From assembly GCA_041401985.1 (NCBI GenBank), contig JAWKTE010000010.1, positions 62,001 through 126,000 of the forward strand: a stretch of 64,000 bases of DNA, in the 5' to 3' direction. The stretch comes from JACKHA01 sp041401985. Its GTDB lineage: Bacteria; Planctomycetota; Phycisphaerae; Phycisphaerales; UBA1924. The notes below the pieces were generated by a model. The model did not search any database, was not told the origin of the DNA, and saw only the letters and a program-made list of their open reading frames with translations. Of the stretch, positions 7,468 to 16,890 are shown piece by piece (the first letter of the stretch is position 1; each line of letters opens with the position of its first letter). Both the position numbers and the translations under genes were made by a program.

Positions 7468-8508
7468 TCACTCCCCGACGTTCAAAACCACCTTGATCCC
7501 CTCCCCGGAGATCATCGTCCGGAACCCCTCCGCGAACTCCTCCAGCGGGAACTCGTGGGTGATGATCTCCTCCAGTTCCAGGCGACCCGAGAGCAGCAGC
7601 TCCTCCATCTGGTACCACGTCTCGAACATCTTCCGCCCGTTGATCCCCAGCACCGTCGCCCCCTTGAACACCACGTGCTCGGTGATGTTCCAGGTGATCG
7701 GCTTGGACGGAATGCCCAGGATCGCGGCCGTCGCCCCGCCGCGCAAGGCCCGGAACCCCAGGTCGAACGCCGAGGGCGCGCCCGACATCTCCAGCAGCAC
7801 ATCGGCCCCCTCGCCGCGCGTCGCCTTGCGGACCTCCTTGACCCACGCGTCGCCCTGGCGGACGTCGAAGGCCTCGACCGCCCCGAGGCGCTTGGCCAGG
7901 GCCAGACGCCCGGGGTTCACGTCGGTCGCGAAGATCCGCCCCGCCCCGGCCGCCTTGGCGACCGTCACCGCCATCAGCCCGATGATCCCGACCCCGGTGA
8001 TGAGCACGCTCTTGGCCGAGACGTTGGCCGCCATGACGGTGTGCACCGCGTTGCCGATCGGGTCCAGCACCGCTGCGACCCGGTCCGGGATGTCCGGGTG
8101 CACGGGCCAGACGTTCTCCTCCGGCACCACGACGTACTCGCCGAAACACCCGTCCCGGTCGATCCCGATGATCCGGGTGTCGCTGGCGATGTGGGCGTTG
8201 CCGGTGCGGCTGTTGTAGTCCTTGCCCGCGGTGATGTGCCCCTCGGCCGACACCCGCTGCCCGGGGCGATAGTTGCTCACCGCCGACCCCACCCGCTCGA
8301 TCACCCCCACGAACTCGTGCCCGGTCACGATCCCAACCGGGATCCGCCCGGCGGCCCAGTCGTCCCACTCCCAGATGTGCTTGTCCGTCCCGCAGATCCC
8401 GGCCTTGCGCACGCGGATCAGCACATCCCGCGGCCCCGGCTCGGGCTTCGGACGGTTCGGGTCGTACTTCAGGCCTTCGCCGGCGTGGTGCTTGAACAGG
8501 GCGCGCAT
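7468..8508 (-). CDS. tdh: L-threonine 3-dehydrogenase, zinc-type, lacking the structural zinc lobe
   Basis: This 346-residue medium-chain dehydrogenase oxidises threonine to 2-amino-3-ketobutyrate with NAD. The catalytic zinc residues are present (GICGTDKHI with Cys39; GHEF with His64-Glu65) as is the NAD fold (GVGIIGLMAV). The region that normally carries four zinc-binding cysteines reads GHITAGKDYNSRTGNAH: aligned without gaps to the E. coli enzyme, all four Cys positions are A, D, S and A. Length and remaining motifs (DPIGNAVHTV, ITHEFPLEEF) fit Tdh. ATG 8508 is chosen over an in-frame TTG twelve bases earlier. The usual partner kbl is not adjacent. Confidence 0.85.
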   Translation of the reverse strand: MRALFKHHAGEGLKYDPNRPKPEPGPRDVLIRVRKAGICGTDKHIWEWDDWAAGRIPVGIVTGHEFVGVIERVGSAVSNYRPGQRVSAEGHITAGKDYNSRTGNAHIASDTRIIGIDRDGCFGEYVVVPEENVWPVHPDIPDRVAAVLDPIGNAVHTVMAANVSAKSVLITGVGIIGLMAVTVAKAAGAGRIFATDVNPGRLALAKRLGAVEAFDVRQGDAWVKEVRKATRGEGADVLLEMSGAPSAFDLGFRALRGGATAAILGIPSKPITWNITEHVVFKGATVLGINGRKMFETWYQMEELLLSGRLELEEIITHEFPLEEFAEGFRTMISGEGIKVVLNVGE

Positions 8509-8689
8509 GCTGGTGGTCAATCTCCCGGCCGGCTCCCCGGCGCTGCGGTGCGATCCAACCCAATGCTACGCCCGCCCGCCAAGGCCGATTCCGACCCGAT
8601 TCCGACAGAAATCCGCCCCGGCGCGACGCGTTTGTGCGCCAATTCCTGCCCGTACCCACAACCAGGCCGACGACCGTCCCGCCGCCCGG

Positions 8690-8695
8690 TAGACT
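8690..8695 (+). promoter_or_regulatory. -10-like GGTAGACT box directly before the start codon at 8705
   Basis: TAGACT within GGTAGACT ends nine bases before the ATG at 8705, which has no Shine-Dalgarno. The same box precedes several other genes here and suggests a leaderless transcript. No clear -35 is seen. Confidence 0.35.
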
Positions 8696-8704
8696 CCGCC
8701 CCGG

Positions 8705-11521
8705 ATGCGCCTCTCACTCTCCGAAATCCGAACCAACGCGATCCGCTTCGCCCACGACTGGGCGGATGTGGCCAGCGAACAGGCCGAGGCCCAGACCTTC
8801 TGGACCGAACTCTTCGGCGTCTTCGGCATCCGCCGGCGCGCCGTCGCCGCCTTCGAGGAGAAGGTCAAGAACCTCAAAGGGGCCTACGACCGCATCGACG
8901 TCTTCTACGCCGGCGTCATGCTCGGCGAGCACAAAAGCCTCGGCCAGGACCTCTCCAAGGCCGCCAGCCAGGCCTTCGACTACGTCCAGTCCCTCCAGCG
9001 CGAAGGACGCGGCTCAGACCTCCCCCAGTTCATTGTCGTCTCCGACTTCCGGACCATCGTCGTCTACGACCTGGACGGCCCCGACCCCGCCACCCCGTCG
9101 CCTCCTTCCCCACCGCCAAACTCCACGAGAACACCCGCCACCTGCACTTCCTCTCGGGCTACACCCCCAAGCCGCTCGACCCCGAGGACCCGATCAACAT
9201 CGAAGCCGTCGAGATCCTCGGCCGCCTCCATGACGCGCTCGAAAAGGGCGGCTACTCCGGGCACAACCTCGAACGCTTCCTCGTCCGCGTCCTGTTCTGC
9301 CTCTTCGCCGACGACACCGCCATCTTCTCCAACGACGAGTTCAAGCAGCTCGTCAAGTCCTCCCGCACCGACGGCTCCGACCTGGGCGCCCTCCTGGCCC
9401 GCTTCTTCAAGGTTCTCGACCAGCCCGTGCCCGACCGCCCCGCAGGCTTGCTCGAGGACCTCCGCAGCCTCCCCTACGTCAACGGCGAACTCTTCGCCGA
9501 GAACCTGGGCTTCGCCGACTTCGACCCCGCGATGCGCCAGGCCCTGATCGACTGCTGCGAGTTCAACTGGTCGCGCATCAGCCCCGCCGTGTTCGGCTCG
9601 CTCTTCCAGTCCATCATGGCCGGCGAGGCCGAGGCCAGGAAACGCCGCCAGATCGGGGCCACTACACCTCGAGCGCGAACATCATGAAACTCGTCCGCTC
9701 GCTCTTCCTGGACGACCTCAAGGCCGAACTCAAGGCTTGCGAGTGGGATCGGAGGAAACTCGCTGCATTCAAGAGGAAGCTCGCGTCGATTCGGCTTCTT
9801 GATCCCGCCTGCCAGTGCAGGAACCTCGTCGTCGCGTACCGAGGAGCTTCCGGATGCTGGAGGTCAGGTCGTATCTCGCCTCCGAGGCGGAGCAAATCAG
9901 GGCGTGTTCGAAGGTGCTGATGCAGCTTTCTTCGCGTGAACGTGGGCAGATGTACGGAATCGAGATCGAAGGTGGCCAGTCCGCATCGCTGAGGTAGCCA
10001 TGTGGCTGGTCGATCATCAGGTCAACCAGCATCAGCGAGACGTTCGGCAAGCCGATGGATCGACTCCCGCTGTTTCGATCGGCGAAAAATCCGCCTGGCA
10101 ATGCGCTCCGCATCGACTGGAACACGGTCTTGCCCTCCGAGCAGTGTTCGTTCGTTCTCAGGAATCCGCCGTTTGTAGAGGGCGAAGAGTGCAGAACGAC
10201 GCGCACAGCGAAGCGGACATGGATCGTGCAAGGGCATCAAGAACTCAGGACTCTTGGATTACGTCTGCGGGTGGTATGTCATACTCCTCCTACGTCCACG
10301 GGACACCAATCCGATGCCGTTTTGTATCAACCAACTCGATCACGCAGGGCGAACAGGCCGGGGTTCTGTGGCCCACGCTCTTTGAACGTGGTATCAAGAT
10401 CCACTTCCGGTCATCACTTTCCAGTGGATAGAGCGAAGCGCCGAAGAAAAGGCACTTTACGTGCGTCGTCATCATGGAGTTTGGCGACGGATCGATCCGG
10501 CAGTCATCTACAGTATTCACCGGTAGACGGCGAGCCGTCGCCGGTAGCAGCGGGGAACATCAGCCCGTATCTGATGGCGGGGCCTGATAATGGCGATCGC
10601 CAATCGTTCGACTATTTGTCCGTCACCGGAGATAGGCATAGGCAACAAGCCGATCGACGGCAGCAACTATCGATGCCGCCGCCGAAGAAACGCGACTTCT
10701 TGCGGAAAGAGCCGGGTGCGAAAAGTACTTCCGTCCGTGGTATGGTTCGGGCGTCGCAACGGGGGCCCGCGTTGGTGTTTGTGGAGTGAGCGACGCGCGC
10801 TCGGACGGTTGCGGTCGCTCTCCCTTCTGTCAGAGCGCGGTCGAGAAGGTCCGGCAGTTCCGCCTCGCCAGCAAGAGCAAACCGACGCGGGAACTGGCAG
10901 AAACGCCCGCTCAGTTCCACGTCGAACACCTCGGGGACGATACCTGGTGATTCCGAAAGTGTCGTCGTCCGAGCAGCGGACCTACATCGATGGTGCTGGC
11001 GCTCCGGCGATGGCGAGCGATCTCCTGTTCACGTTCTGCCGGACGCCACCCCCTTCCACTTTGGAGTGCTCACCTCCGGCATGCACATGGCTTGGGTCCG
11101 ACAGATCTGCGGGCGCCTGAAGTCGGATTTCCGGTACTCCAGCAAACTCGTCTACAACAACTTCCCCTGGCCCCCATCCCCCTCCGACAAGCACAAAGCC
11201 GCCGTCGAGAGCGCGGCCCAGGGCGTCCTCGACGCACGCGACTCGTTCAAGGGCCAGACCCTGGCCGACCTCTACGACCCACTGGCCATGCCCAAGGCCC
11301 TGCGCGATGCCCACCGCACCCTCGACCGCGCCGTCGACAGGTGCTACCGCACCGCCCCCTTCACCAGCGAACGCCAGCGCGTCGAGTACCTCTTCGACCT
11401 CTACCAGAAACTCACGGCCCCGCTCACCGCCCCCGCCAAACCCGCCCGCAAACCCCGGCGCACCGCCAAACGGTCCACGCCGCCCCCCGCCGAGCCCACG
11501 CTCCCGGAGCCGAGTCCCTAA
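8705..11521 (+). pseudogene. Degraded MmeI-like (type IIL) restriction-modification enzyme
   Basis: Fragments of one large protein follow each other in changing frames. 8705-9090: N-terminal nuclease part with IDVFYAGVMLGEHKS, fitting the D...ExK endonuclease site. 9097-9660: helical spacer (NIEAVEILGRLHDALEKGGY; RFLVRVLFCLFADD). From 9664 in a new frame: HYTS and ending LLDPAC, methylase motif I, mutated to DPACQCRN from the expected DPACGCGN. 9860-9995, 10000-10430 and 10055-10200 hold VYGIEIE-like, NPPF (motif IV, VLRNPPFVEG) and VSTNSITQGEQ blocks in different frames. 10590-11060 is further scrambled. 11066-11521 is an intact C-terminal specificity part (MHMAWVRQICGRLKSDFRYS). At least seven frame changes make it non-functional. 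Its last base overlaps the convergent permease stop. Confidence 0.85.
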
Positions 11522-12465
11522 CCCGCCCGCATCGCCCGGCGTGTTCCCCCCCGCACCCCGCACGCCACCCCATACACCCCCACCAGCGCCAGCACGATGC
11601 TCGGCCCGGGCGACAGGTCCGCCTCGAACGACAGCACGAGACCGCCCATCACGCCCACGACCCCCGCCGCCAGCGACCAGGCCATCACCCCCGACAGGCG
11701 GTCGCTCAGGCGCAGGCCCGTCGCCCCCGGCAGCACGAGCAGTGCGGTCGCCAGCAGCACGCCCGCGAGGCGCATGATCGTCACGATCGCCAGCGCGTTG
11801 AGCACAAGCAGCACCATCTTGACCCGCTCGGTGCGGACCCCGAACGCCGCGGCCGAGGTCTCGTCCAAAGCCCAGAACAGCAGCGGCCTGCGCATCCACC
11901 ACAGCGTGCCGACGACCACGAGCGCGACCGCCACGCCCACCGCTGCGTCCACCCACGACACGCCGACGACGGAGCCGAACAGCACGGTCTCGACGCCGGG
12001 CGGGGCCGGCTGGCCCGGGGCCCGCGTCCGCCGGGCCACGACGTTGACCAGCAGGAACCCGAAGGCCATCGAGGCCACCAGCACGACCGCAATCGCCGTG
12101 TCGGCCCGGGCCGCCGAGCCCGAGGCCCGAGACGGCCCACGCTCGGCCCCAGGCGTCATCCGCCCGATCCCGATCGCCGAGGCGATGCAGAACGCCAGCA
12201 CGATCCCGGTGAACGCCAGCCTCGCCCCCGCGGCCTCGCCGGCGGTGGCTCCGGCCGCAACAACCCCCGTGATCCCCAGCGCGTACGCGATGCCCGCCCC
12301 GCCGAACGCCGCGTGCGAGACGCCCTGCCCGATGAACGCCAGACGCTTGAGCACGACCAGGATCGCCAGCGGCGCGCCCATCAAGGCGACGGCGAGGCCG
12401 GCGACCACGCTGGGGCGGTAGATCGGCGCGAGGGCCGGGTCGGTGAGGTAGTCCCAGGTCTTCAT
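11518..12465 (-). CDS. znuB: Zinc/manganese ABC transporter permease
   Basis: This 315-residue protein is a polytopic permease of the ABC-3 family (ZnuB/MntB). Recognisable parts are the N-terminal YRPSVVAGLAVALMGAPLAI, LKRLAFIGQGVSHAAFGGAGI carrying the ATPase-contact region, and the C-terminal MRLAGVLLATALLVLPGATG. It forms the inner-membrane channel for metal supplied by the binding protein. The ATG (12465) overlaps the ATPase stop by four bases (ATGA), so translation is coupled. A long Gly/Ala/Arg insert near residues 105-120 is unusual but in frame. Third gene of a three-gene operon. Zinc versus manganese cannot be settled from this subunit alone. Confidence 0.88.
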   Translation of the reverse strand: MKTWDYLTDPALAPIYRPSVVAGLAVALMGAPLAILVVLKRLAFIGQGVSHAAFGGAGIAYALGITGVVAAGATAGEAAGARLAFTGIVLAFCIASAIGIGRMTPGAERGPSRASGSAARADTAIAVVLVASMAFGFLLVNVVARRTRAPGQPAPPGVETVLFGSVVGVSWVDAAVGVAVALVVVGTLWWMRRPLLFWALDETSAAAFGVRTERVKMVLLVLNALAIVTIMRLAGVLLATALLVLPGATGLRLSDRLSGVMAWSLAAGVVGVMGGLVLSFEADLSPGPSIVLALVGVYGVACGVRGGTRRAMRAG

Positions 12466-13394
12466 GGGGTGGTGGGGGGCTGGCAATGGTCGTGGGCGTT
12501 GTGGTGCTCGTGCCCGTGGTCGCACGCCTCGCCGTGCACGTGCGCGTGCCCCTGCTGGCCCGTCGGCGTCGCGACCACAACGTCCGCCCCGCCGAAGAGG
12601 CCCTCGACGTCGTGGCTGAACAGTTCGGCCAGCAACTGCGGCGTCAAGCCCGCCGGGGCCGTGTGGCTGTGCAGGCGACCCCGCAGGCACGCCACCATGT
12701 CGCATCCAGTCGCCATCGTCCGGACGCTGTGGCTCACGACCACGACGGTGAGGCCGAGGTTCGTGTGGATGCGTCCCAGCAGTTCCGCGAACCGTCGCTG
12801 CCCGGCGATGTCGATGCCGACCGTCGGTTCGTCGAGCAGCAGCATCCGCGGGCTGGCGGCCAGGGCACGGGCGATGAGCACCCGCTGCGTCTGCCCGCCG
12901 GAGAGTTTGCCGATGGGGCGGTCGGCGAACTCGCGGGCGTCGACCAGGTCGATGGCCTTCTCGACCGCATCGCGCTGGGCGGGCTTGAGCGGTCGCCACG
13001 CCGAGGCGGCGTGCGTCGCGCCGAGCGTCACAACCTGCCGGACCGAGAGCGGGAAGCCGGCCTCGATCTCGGCCCGCTGCGGCACATAGCCGATCAGCGA
13101 CTCGCGTCGGGCCTCGCGCGGCGTGCGCCCGAACACGCGGATCTCGCCGGTCTGGGGCTTGAGGAGGCCCAGCACGAGGCGCAGCAGCGTGGTCTTGCCG
13201 CCGCCGTTGGGACCGAGGATGCCCAGGCGCGTGCCGGGTTCGAGGCGGAGGTTGATCGCTTCGAGAGCAGGACGGGTGGTGCCGGGATAGGAGTACGAGA
13301 CGGCGCGGATGTCAAGGGCGGCGGGCGCGTCGGCGCGTGCAGCAACAGCATCGGGCGGCGAAGCCAGTGGCGATGTCGCGGTCGGTGTCGTCAT
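12462..13394 (-). CDS. znuC: Zinc/manganese ABC transporter ATP-binding protein with His-rich tail
   Basis: This 310-residue ATPase has Walker A GPNGGGKTT, signature LSGGQTQRVLIARA, Walker B MLLLDEPTVGID and the switch His in VVVSHS. It powers the permease encoded next. Beyond the normal domain the last 35 residues are loaded with His (HAHVHGEACDHGHEHH and more), suggesting metal buffering or sensing at the cytoplasmic face. The start at 13394 overlaps the binding-protein stop by four bases. The longer open frame upstream lies inside the binding-protein gene and is rejected. Confidence 0.9.
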   Translation of the reverse strand: MTTPTATSPLASPPDAVAARADAPAALDIRAVSYSYPGTTRPALEAINLRLEPGTRLGILGPNGGGKTTLLRLVLGLLKPQTGEIRVFGRTPREARRESLIGYVPQRAEIEAGFPLSVRQVVTLGATHAASAWRPLKPAQRDAVEKAIDLVDAREFADRPIGKLSGGQTQRVLIARALAASPRMLLLDEPTVGIDIAGQRRFAELLGRIHTNLGLTVVVVSHSVRTMATGCDMVACLRGRLHSHTAPAGLTPQLLAELFSHDVEGLFGGADVVVATPTGQQGHAHVHGEACDHGHEHHNAHDHCQPPTTP

Positions 13395-14536
13395 GGGTTG
13401 GAACCGACGGCTTCGGGCGCCGGGGTTGTCCCTCCGGACTCCGTGCCCCCTCCCGCGAGCGCCTCGGCGATCGTGTCCGCGGTCGTCGTCAGCAGCCCAA
13501 ACCAGTCGCCGTCGCCCACCGGATCGAGCACGACCGCCCGCACGCCCGCCGCGTCGGCGATCCGGGCCGCGGTCGTGGAATCGAACTGCGGCTCGACGAA
13601 GACGGCCGGTACGTTCTCGCTCTGGATCGCCCGCACCGCGGCCCGCACCTGCTCGGGCGTCGGCTCCATCGACTCGGCGATCCGGATGGTCGCAGCGATG
13701 CGCAGGCCGTAGCGATCGGCGAACCGCCCGTGCGAGGCGTGGTGCGTCACGATCGCCCGCCCGGCGACGGGTGCCAGACGCTCGCGGCAATGGGCGTCCA
13801 CCGCCCGCACCCGCTCCAGCACCGCGTCGGACCGCTGGTGCATCGCGTCGTGGTCGGCGGGGAGGCCGGCGGCGCCCGCCGCGTCGTGCAGGGCGTGGGC
13901 CAGATCGGGGATGAACCTCGCGACGAGCACCGGGTCGAGCCAGAGGTGCGGGTCGACGCCGTGATCGTGATCGTGCCCATCATCACCATGATCGTGATCG
14001 GCGTGATCGTCGTTGGCGTCATCCGCGTGCGCGTGGTCGCCGTGATCGTGCCCCGCGTGGTCATCGTGCGCGTGTTCGTGGCCGGCGTGATCGTCGCCCG
14101 TCTCGCCCTCGACCACTCGCTCGAACCAGATCGTCTCGGGGGCCGCGTCGCCCATCGTCCGCAGCGCCTCAACAAGCCGCGGCTCCAGCCCCATCCCGAC
14201 ACCGACAACCACATCCGCCCGCCGGATCGCTGCCACGTCGCCGGATGTGAGTTCGTACCCGTGCTCCGAGACACCCGGCGGGATCAGGACCCGCACCTCG
14301 GCGTCCGGCTCCAGTGCGCGCACCAGCCCCTCCAGCGGCGGCAGCGACACCACCACCCGCAGCGGCCCCTTGGCCCGCGGCGGCTCGGGGCGATCGCACG
14401 CCGCGAGAACGCCGAGACACAGGACCGCCATGGTCCAGCCGAACCAGCCGCCGCGTGCGCGTCGATCGTGCCGCCCCAGCACGCCGCACGCTCCGTTCCC
14501 GCCGTGGAAAGCCGTCCGCGTCACCGCCACCCCCAT
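13391..14536 (-). CDS. znuA: Zinc ABC transporter substrate-binding lipoprotein
   Basis: This 381-residue protein belongs to the ZnuA/TroA cluster A-I binding proteins. A lipobox (LGVLAAC, Cys near 47) gives membrane anchoring. Metal ligands are expected in SEHGYE, DPHLWLDP, VTHHASHG and the EPQFDS region. Between the first two sits a long His/Asp-rich loop (runs such as HEHAHDDHAGHDHGDH), the hallmark of zinc-specific members. It is the first gene of an operon with ATPase and permease. A palindrome 21 bases upstream of the ATG is a probable Zur or Fur-family operator. The start at 14536 leaves a longish basic N-region; Met36 is a possible alternative. Confidence 0.9.
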   Translation of the reverse strand: MGVAVTRTAFHGGNGACGVLGRHDRRARGGWFGWTMAVLCLGVLAACDRPEPPRAKGPLRVVVSLPPLEGLVRALEPDAEVRVLIPPGVSEHGYELTSGDVAAIRRADVVVGVGMGLEPRLVEALRTMGDAAPETIWFERVVEGETGDDHAGHEHAHDDHAGHDHGDHAHADDANDDHADHDHGDDGHDHDHGVDPHLWLDPVLVARFIPDLAHALHDAAGAAGLPADHDAMHQRSDAVLERVRAVDAHCRERLAPVAGRAIVTHHASHGRFADRYGLRIAATIRIAESMEPTPEQVRAAVRAIQSENVPAVFVEPQFDSTTAARIADAAGVRAVVLDPVGDGDWFGLLTTTADTIAEALAGGGTESGGTTPAPEAVGSNP

Positions 14537-14556
14537 CGGGCCGGGTCAGGCCCCAA

Positions 14557-14574
14557 TTGAGAATCAGTTCTCAA
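14557..14574 (-). promoter_or_regulatory. Zur/Fur-like operator before the zinc importer operon
   Basis: TTGAGAATCAGTTCTCAA is a perfect 7-4-7 inverted repeat in otherwise GC-rich DNA, close to the importer start codon. Its TGAGAA/TTCTCA arms resemble Fur-superfamily boxes. The regulator gene is not in the window. Confidence 0.6.
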
Positions 14575-14635
14575 ATACGATAGGCACCGGTACGCACGCT
14601 CCGGCGGATGGGTTCGAACGAGGACGCGCGAGGCC

Positions 14636-16750
14636 CTACCGGCTCGGGCGCGGCGGGGGCCCAGGGGGCGGCGTGCCAGGCTCCGTGCCCCCGGGGCTCG
14701 GCGTCGAGGGCGGTGGTGCGTCCGGCTCGGCGCTCGCGGGGTCGGCCTGCGGCACCGGGGTCGGGGCGGCGGCGAGCAACTGGCGGTCGAGCGACGCCAG
14801 TCGCCCGCGCTGCGGCGGCGTCAGGTCGACCTCGAACTGATCGGCGATCACCTGGCGAACCGTGCCGGCGTGCGGCAGGGCGATGCACCGCTCGAGCGCA
14901 TCCAGCCATGTGTCCGCGACGCCGCCCAGGGCCTGGGCCTCCGGCACCCGCCCGAGCATCGAGAGTGCCACGACGCGGAGCGGCATGAGGCGGGCGGCTG
15001 GAACCTCGGGGGGCACCGAGTCCATCGCCGCCAGGGCCTCGGCGGCACGCCCCAGCGTCAGTTGCTGGCGAGCGAGGCGTTCGGCGGCCTCTGCGAGCAG
15101 CCCCCGGGCCGCGTCCCCGTTCGTGGAGGCACCCTGCTTGGCCCGTTCCAGCGCCCGTTCGAGGAGCCAGAGCATGGTGGCGGTGTCGCCGCCGGACTCG
15201 TCGGCCGCGGTCAGGAGGTCCGCGACGCCGAGCGACTCGCCGACCCGGCGGAGCGCCTGACGCTTGCTGTTCTCATCCGCCGCGTTCAGACGGGCGATGG
15301 CCCGGAAGCCGGCGATGGTGGGGCGGTGGGTCGCCACGGCGCGGGCGGCGTATCCGATCAGCGCCGGGTCCGCGCCCGCGGCTTCCACGATCGCGTCGAC
15401 GTGCTCGGCGCGATCCGCCAGTGCGTCGGCGATCGCGGCCCGCTGCGTGCCCGTTCCCGTCCGCAGCAGCACCGCCAACTTCTGGCGGTCCTCATCGGTC
15501 CCGATGGCGGCCAGCAGGCGGCACGCACCGGGCGTCAGGTTTGCGGATTCGATCCCGCGAACGCCGGCGGCGACCCGCTCCAGGTCCTCGCCGGTCCATT
15601 GCTCCGCCCGGTGCATCGCGAGCGCCGCCTCGGCCGCGAGCGCCCGAGTGGCCTGGCCGTTCTCCAACCAGTGCAGCACGGGTTCCCGAAGGGGCGGGCC
15701 GGGCCAGCGCGACGCCGCGGTCAGCAGGGCGCCGGCGGCGGTGGAATCGGTTTCTCTCGCCAGCGCCTCGAACACCGCGCCGGCGCCGCTCTCCGGGGCG
15801 GCCCGCCCGACGAACACCGCCGCCTGGGCGCGGACCGACGGGGTCGGGTGCGACAGCAGCCCGAGCAGGGAGCGGAGCACGTCCGGCTGGGGGGTGGGGG
15901 CCGCGACCAGTTCGCGTTCGAGCAGTTCGAAACCGAGGCTGCGAACCTCCGCGACCGGGTCGTTCAGGATCGACGCCAGCAGCGGGCCGCGCTGGTCGGC
16001 TTGGTTCGCCAGATAGAGCCGACGGTTGGCGTCGACCAGACGTGCGGCCAGGTCGCGGGCGCGGTTGGTGTTCCGATCCATCCGGTCGGCCACGCTGGCG
16101 AGCATCACCCGCCCCCACGACGAGCCGGGCTTGGCTGCACGCTGGAGCGCGCGGTTGAGCCACGACTCCCACGCCTCGACGCTGGCGGGCACGTCCTCCT
16201 GCCCCGTCGCGCGGACCAGGGCGCTCTGTGCCCCCGCCCGGATCGCCTCGGGGAGGCCGGCGTCCAGGAATCGGATGACCAGGCGGAGCGAGTCGGGCGT
16301 GCGGATCGCGGCGGCCGCCAGCAGCACGCGAGGCAGGCGCTCGGCGTCGGCGCTGCCGGCCAGGTCGGTCAGCAGCGGCAACGCGGACTCGGCCGGCAGG
16401 GGCTCGCGGGCCAGGCCGCGAAGCAGGAACGTCCGGACGGCGGCGTCGGTGCTCTCGTTCCGCAGCATGCCGGAGAGCAGGCGAAGGACCGGGTCCTCAT
16501 CGGCGCGGGCGGCCAAGCGGCGCGCGGCGTCGAGCCGGTCGGTCTCCAACGCGCCCGCGTCGAGCACGCGGGCCAGGGCCTCGGAGGCCGCGGCATCGAG
16601 TTCCGGTTCGGCGGGGGTCGGTTCGCCGGGGGAAGGGGCGGCGGGATCCGGCTCGGCGGGCTGGAAAGCCTCCGCCTGGCGTTCGCCGCCCCACCCCAGG
16701 CCCGAGAGCCAGACCAGCGCGCACGAGATGGCTGCAAACCTGTTGCCCAT
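14636..16750 (-). CDS. Exported HEAT-repeat protein
   Basis: This 704-residue protein begins with a signal peptide (MGNRFAAISCALVWLSGLGWGGERQAEAF) and a Pro/Glu-rich linker, then about ten HEAT-like helical pairs such as VAEVRSLGFELLERELVA and HPTPSVRAQAAVFVGRAAP. The last 60 residues are Pro-rich (PPPSTPSPGGTEPG) and probably disordered. HEAT arrays are scaffolds; no catalytic motif is seen. It points away from the TPR gene at 16891, so the 140-base gap between them contains both promoters. Expected to be periplasmic. Partner unknown. Confidence 0.75.
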   Translation of the reverse strand: MGNRFAAISCALVWLSGLGWGGERQAEAFQPAEPDPAAPSPGEPTPAEPELDAAASEALARVLDAGALETDRLDAARRLAARADEDPVLRLLSGMLRNESTDAAVRTFLLRGLAREPLPAESALPLLTDLAGSADAERLPRVLLAAAAIRTPDSLRLVIRFLDAGLPEAIRAGAQSALVRATGQEDVPASVEAWESWLNRALQRAAKPGSSWGRVMLASVADRMDRNTNRARDLAARLVDANRRLYLANQADQRGPLLASILNDPVAEVRSLGFELLERELVAAPTPQPDVLRSLLGLLSHPTPSVRAQAAVFVGRAAPESGAGAVFEALARETDSTAAGALLTAASRWPGPPLREPVLHWLENGQATRALAAEAALAMHRAEQWTGEDLERVAAGVRGIESANLTPGACRLLAAIGTDEDRQKLAVLLRTGTGTQRAAIADALADRAEHVDAIVEAAGADPALIGYAARAVATHRPTIAGFRAIARLNAADENSKRQALRRVGESLGVADLLTAADESGGDTATMLWLLERALERAKQGASTNGDAARGLLAEAAERLARQQLTLGRAAEALAAMDSVPPEVPAARLMPLRVVALSMLGRVPEAQALGGVADTWLDALERCIALPHAGTVRQVIADQFEVDLTPPQRGRLASLDRQLLAAAPTPVPQADPASAEPDAPPPSTPSPGGTEPGTPPPGPPPRPSR

Positions 16751-16890
16751 TGCTCCCCGTCGCCGATGCTATTCTGGGACCTGCGTGGCCCAGGCAGCAT
16801 CCTACGCCAAAGCCATTGATGCAATCCGAGGCGTCGCGTAGGATCGGCAACCGCAGACCCTGCTGATCAGGGCTGTTCCTGGACCGGACC

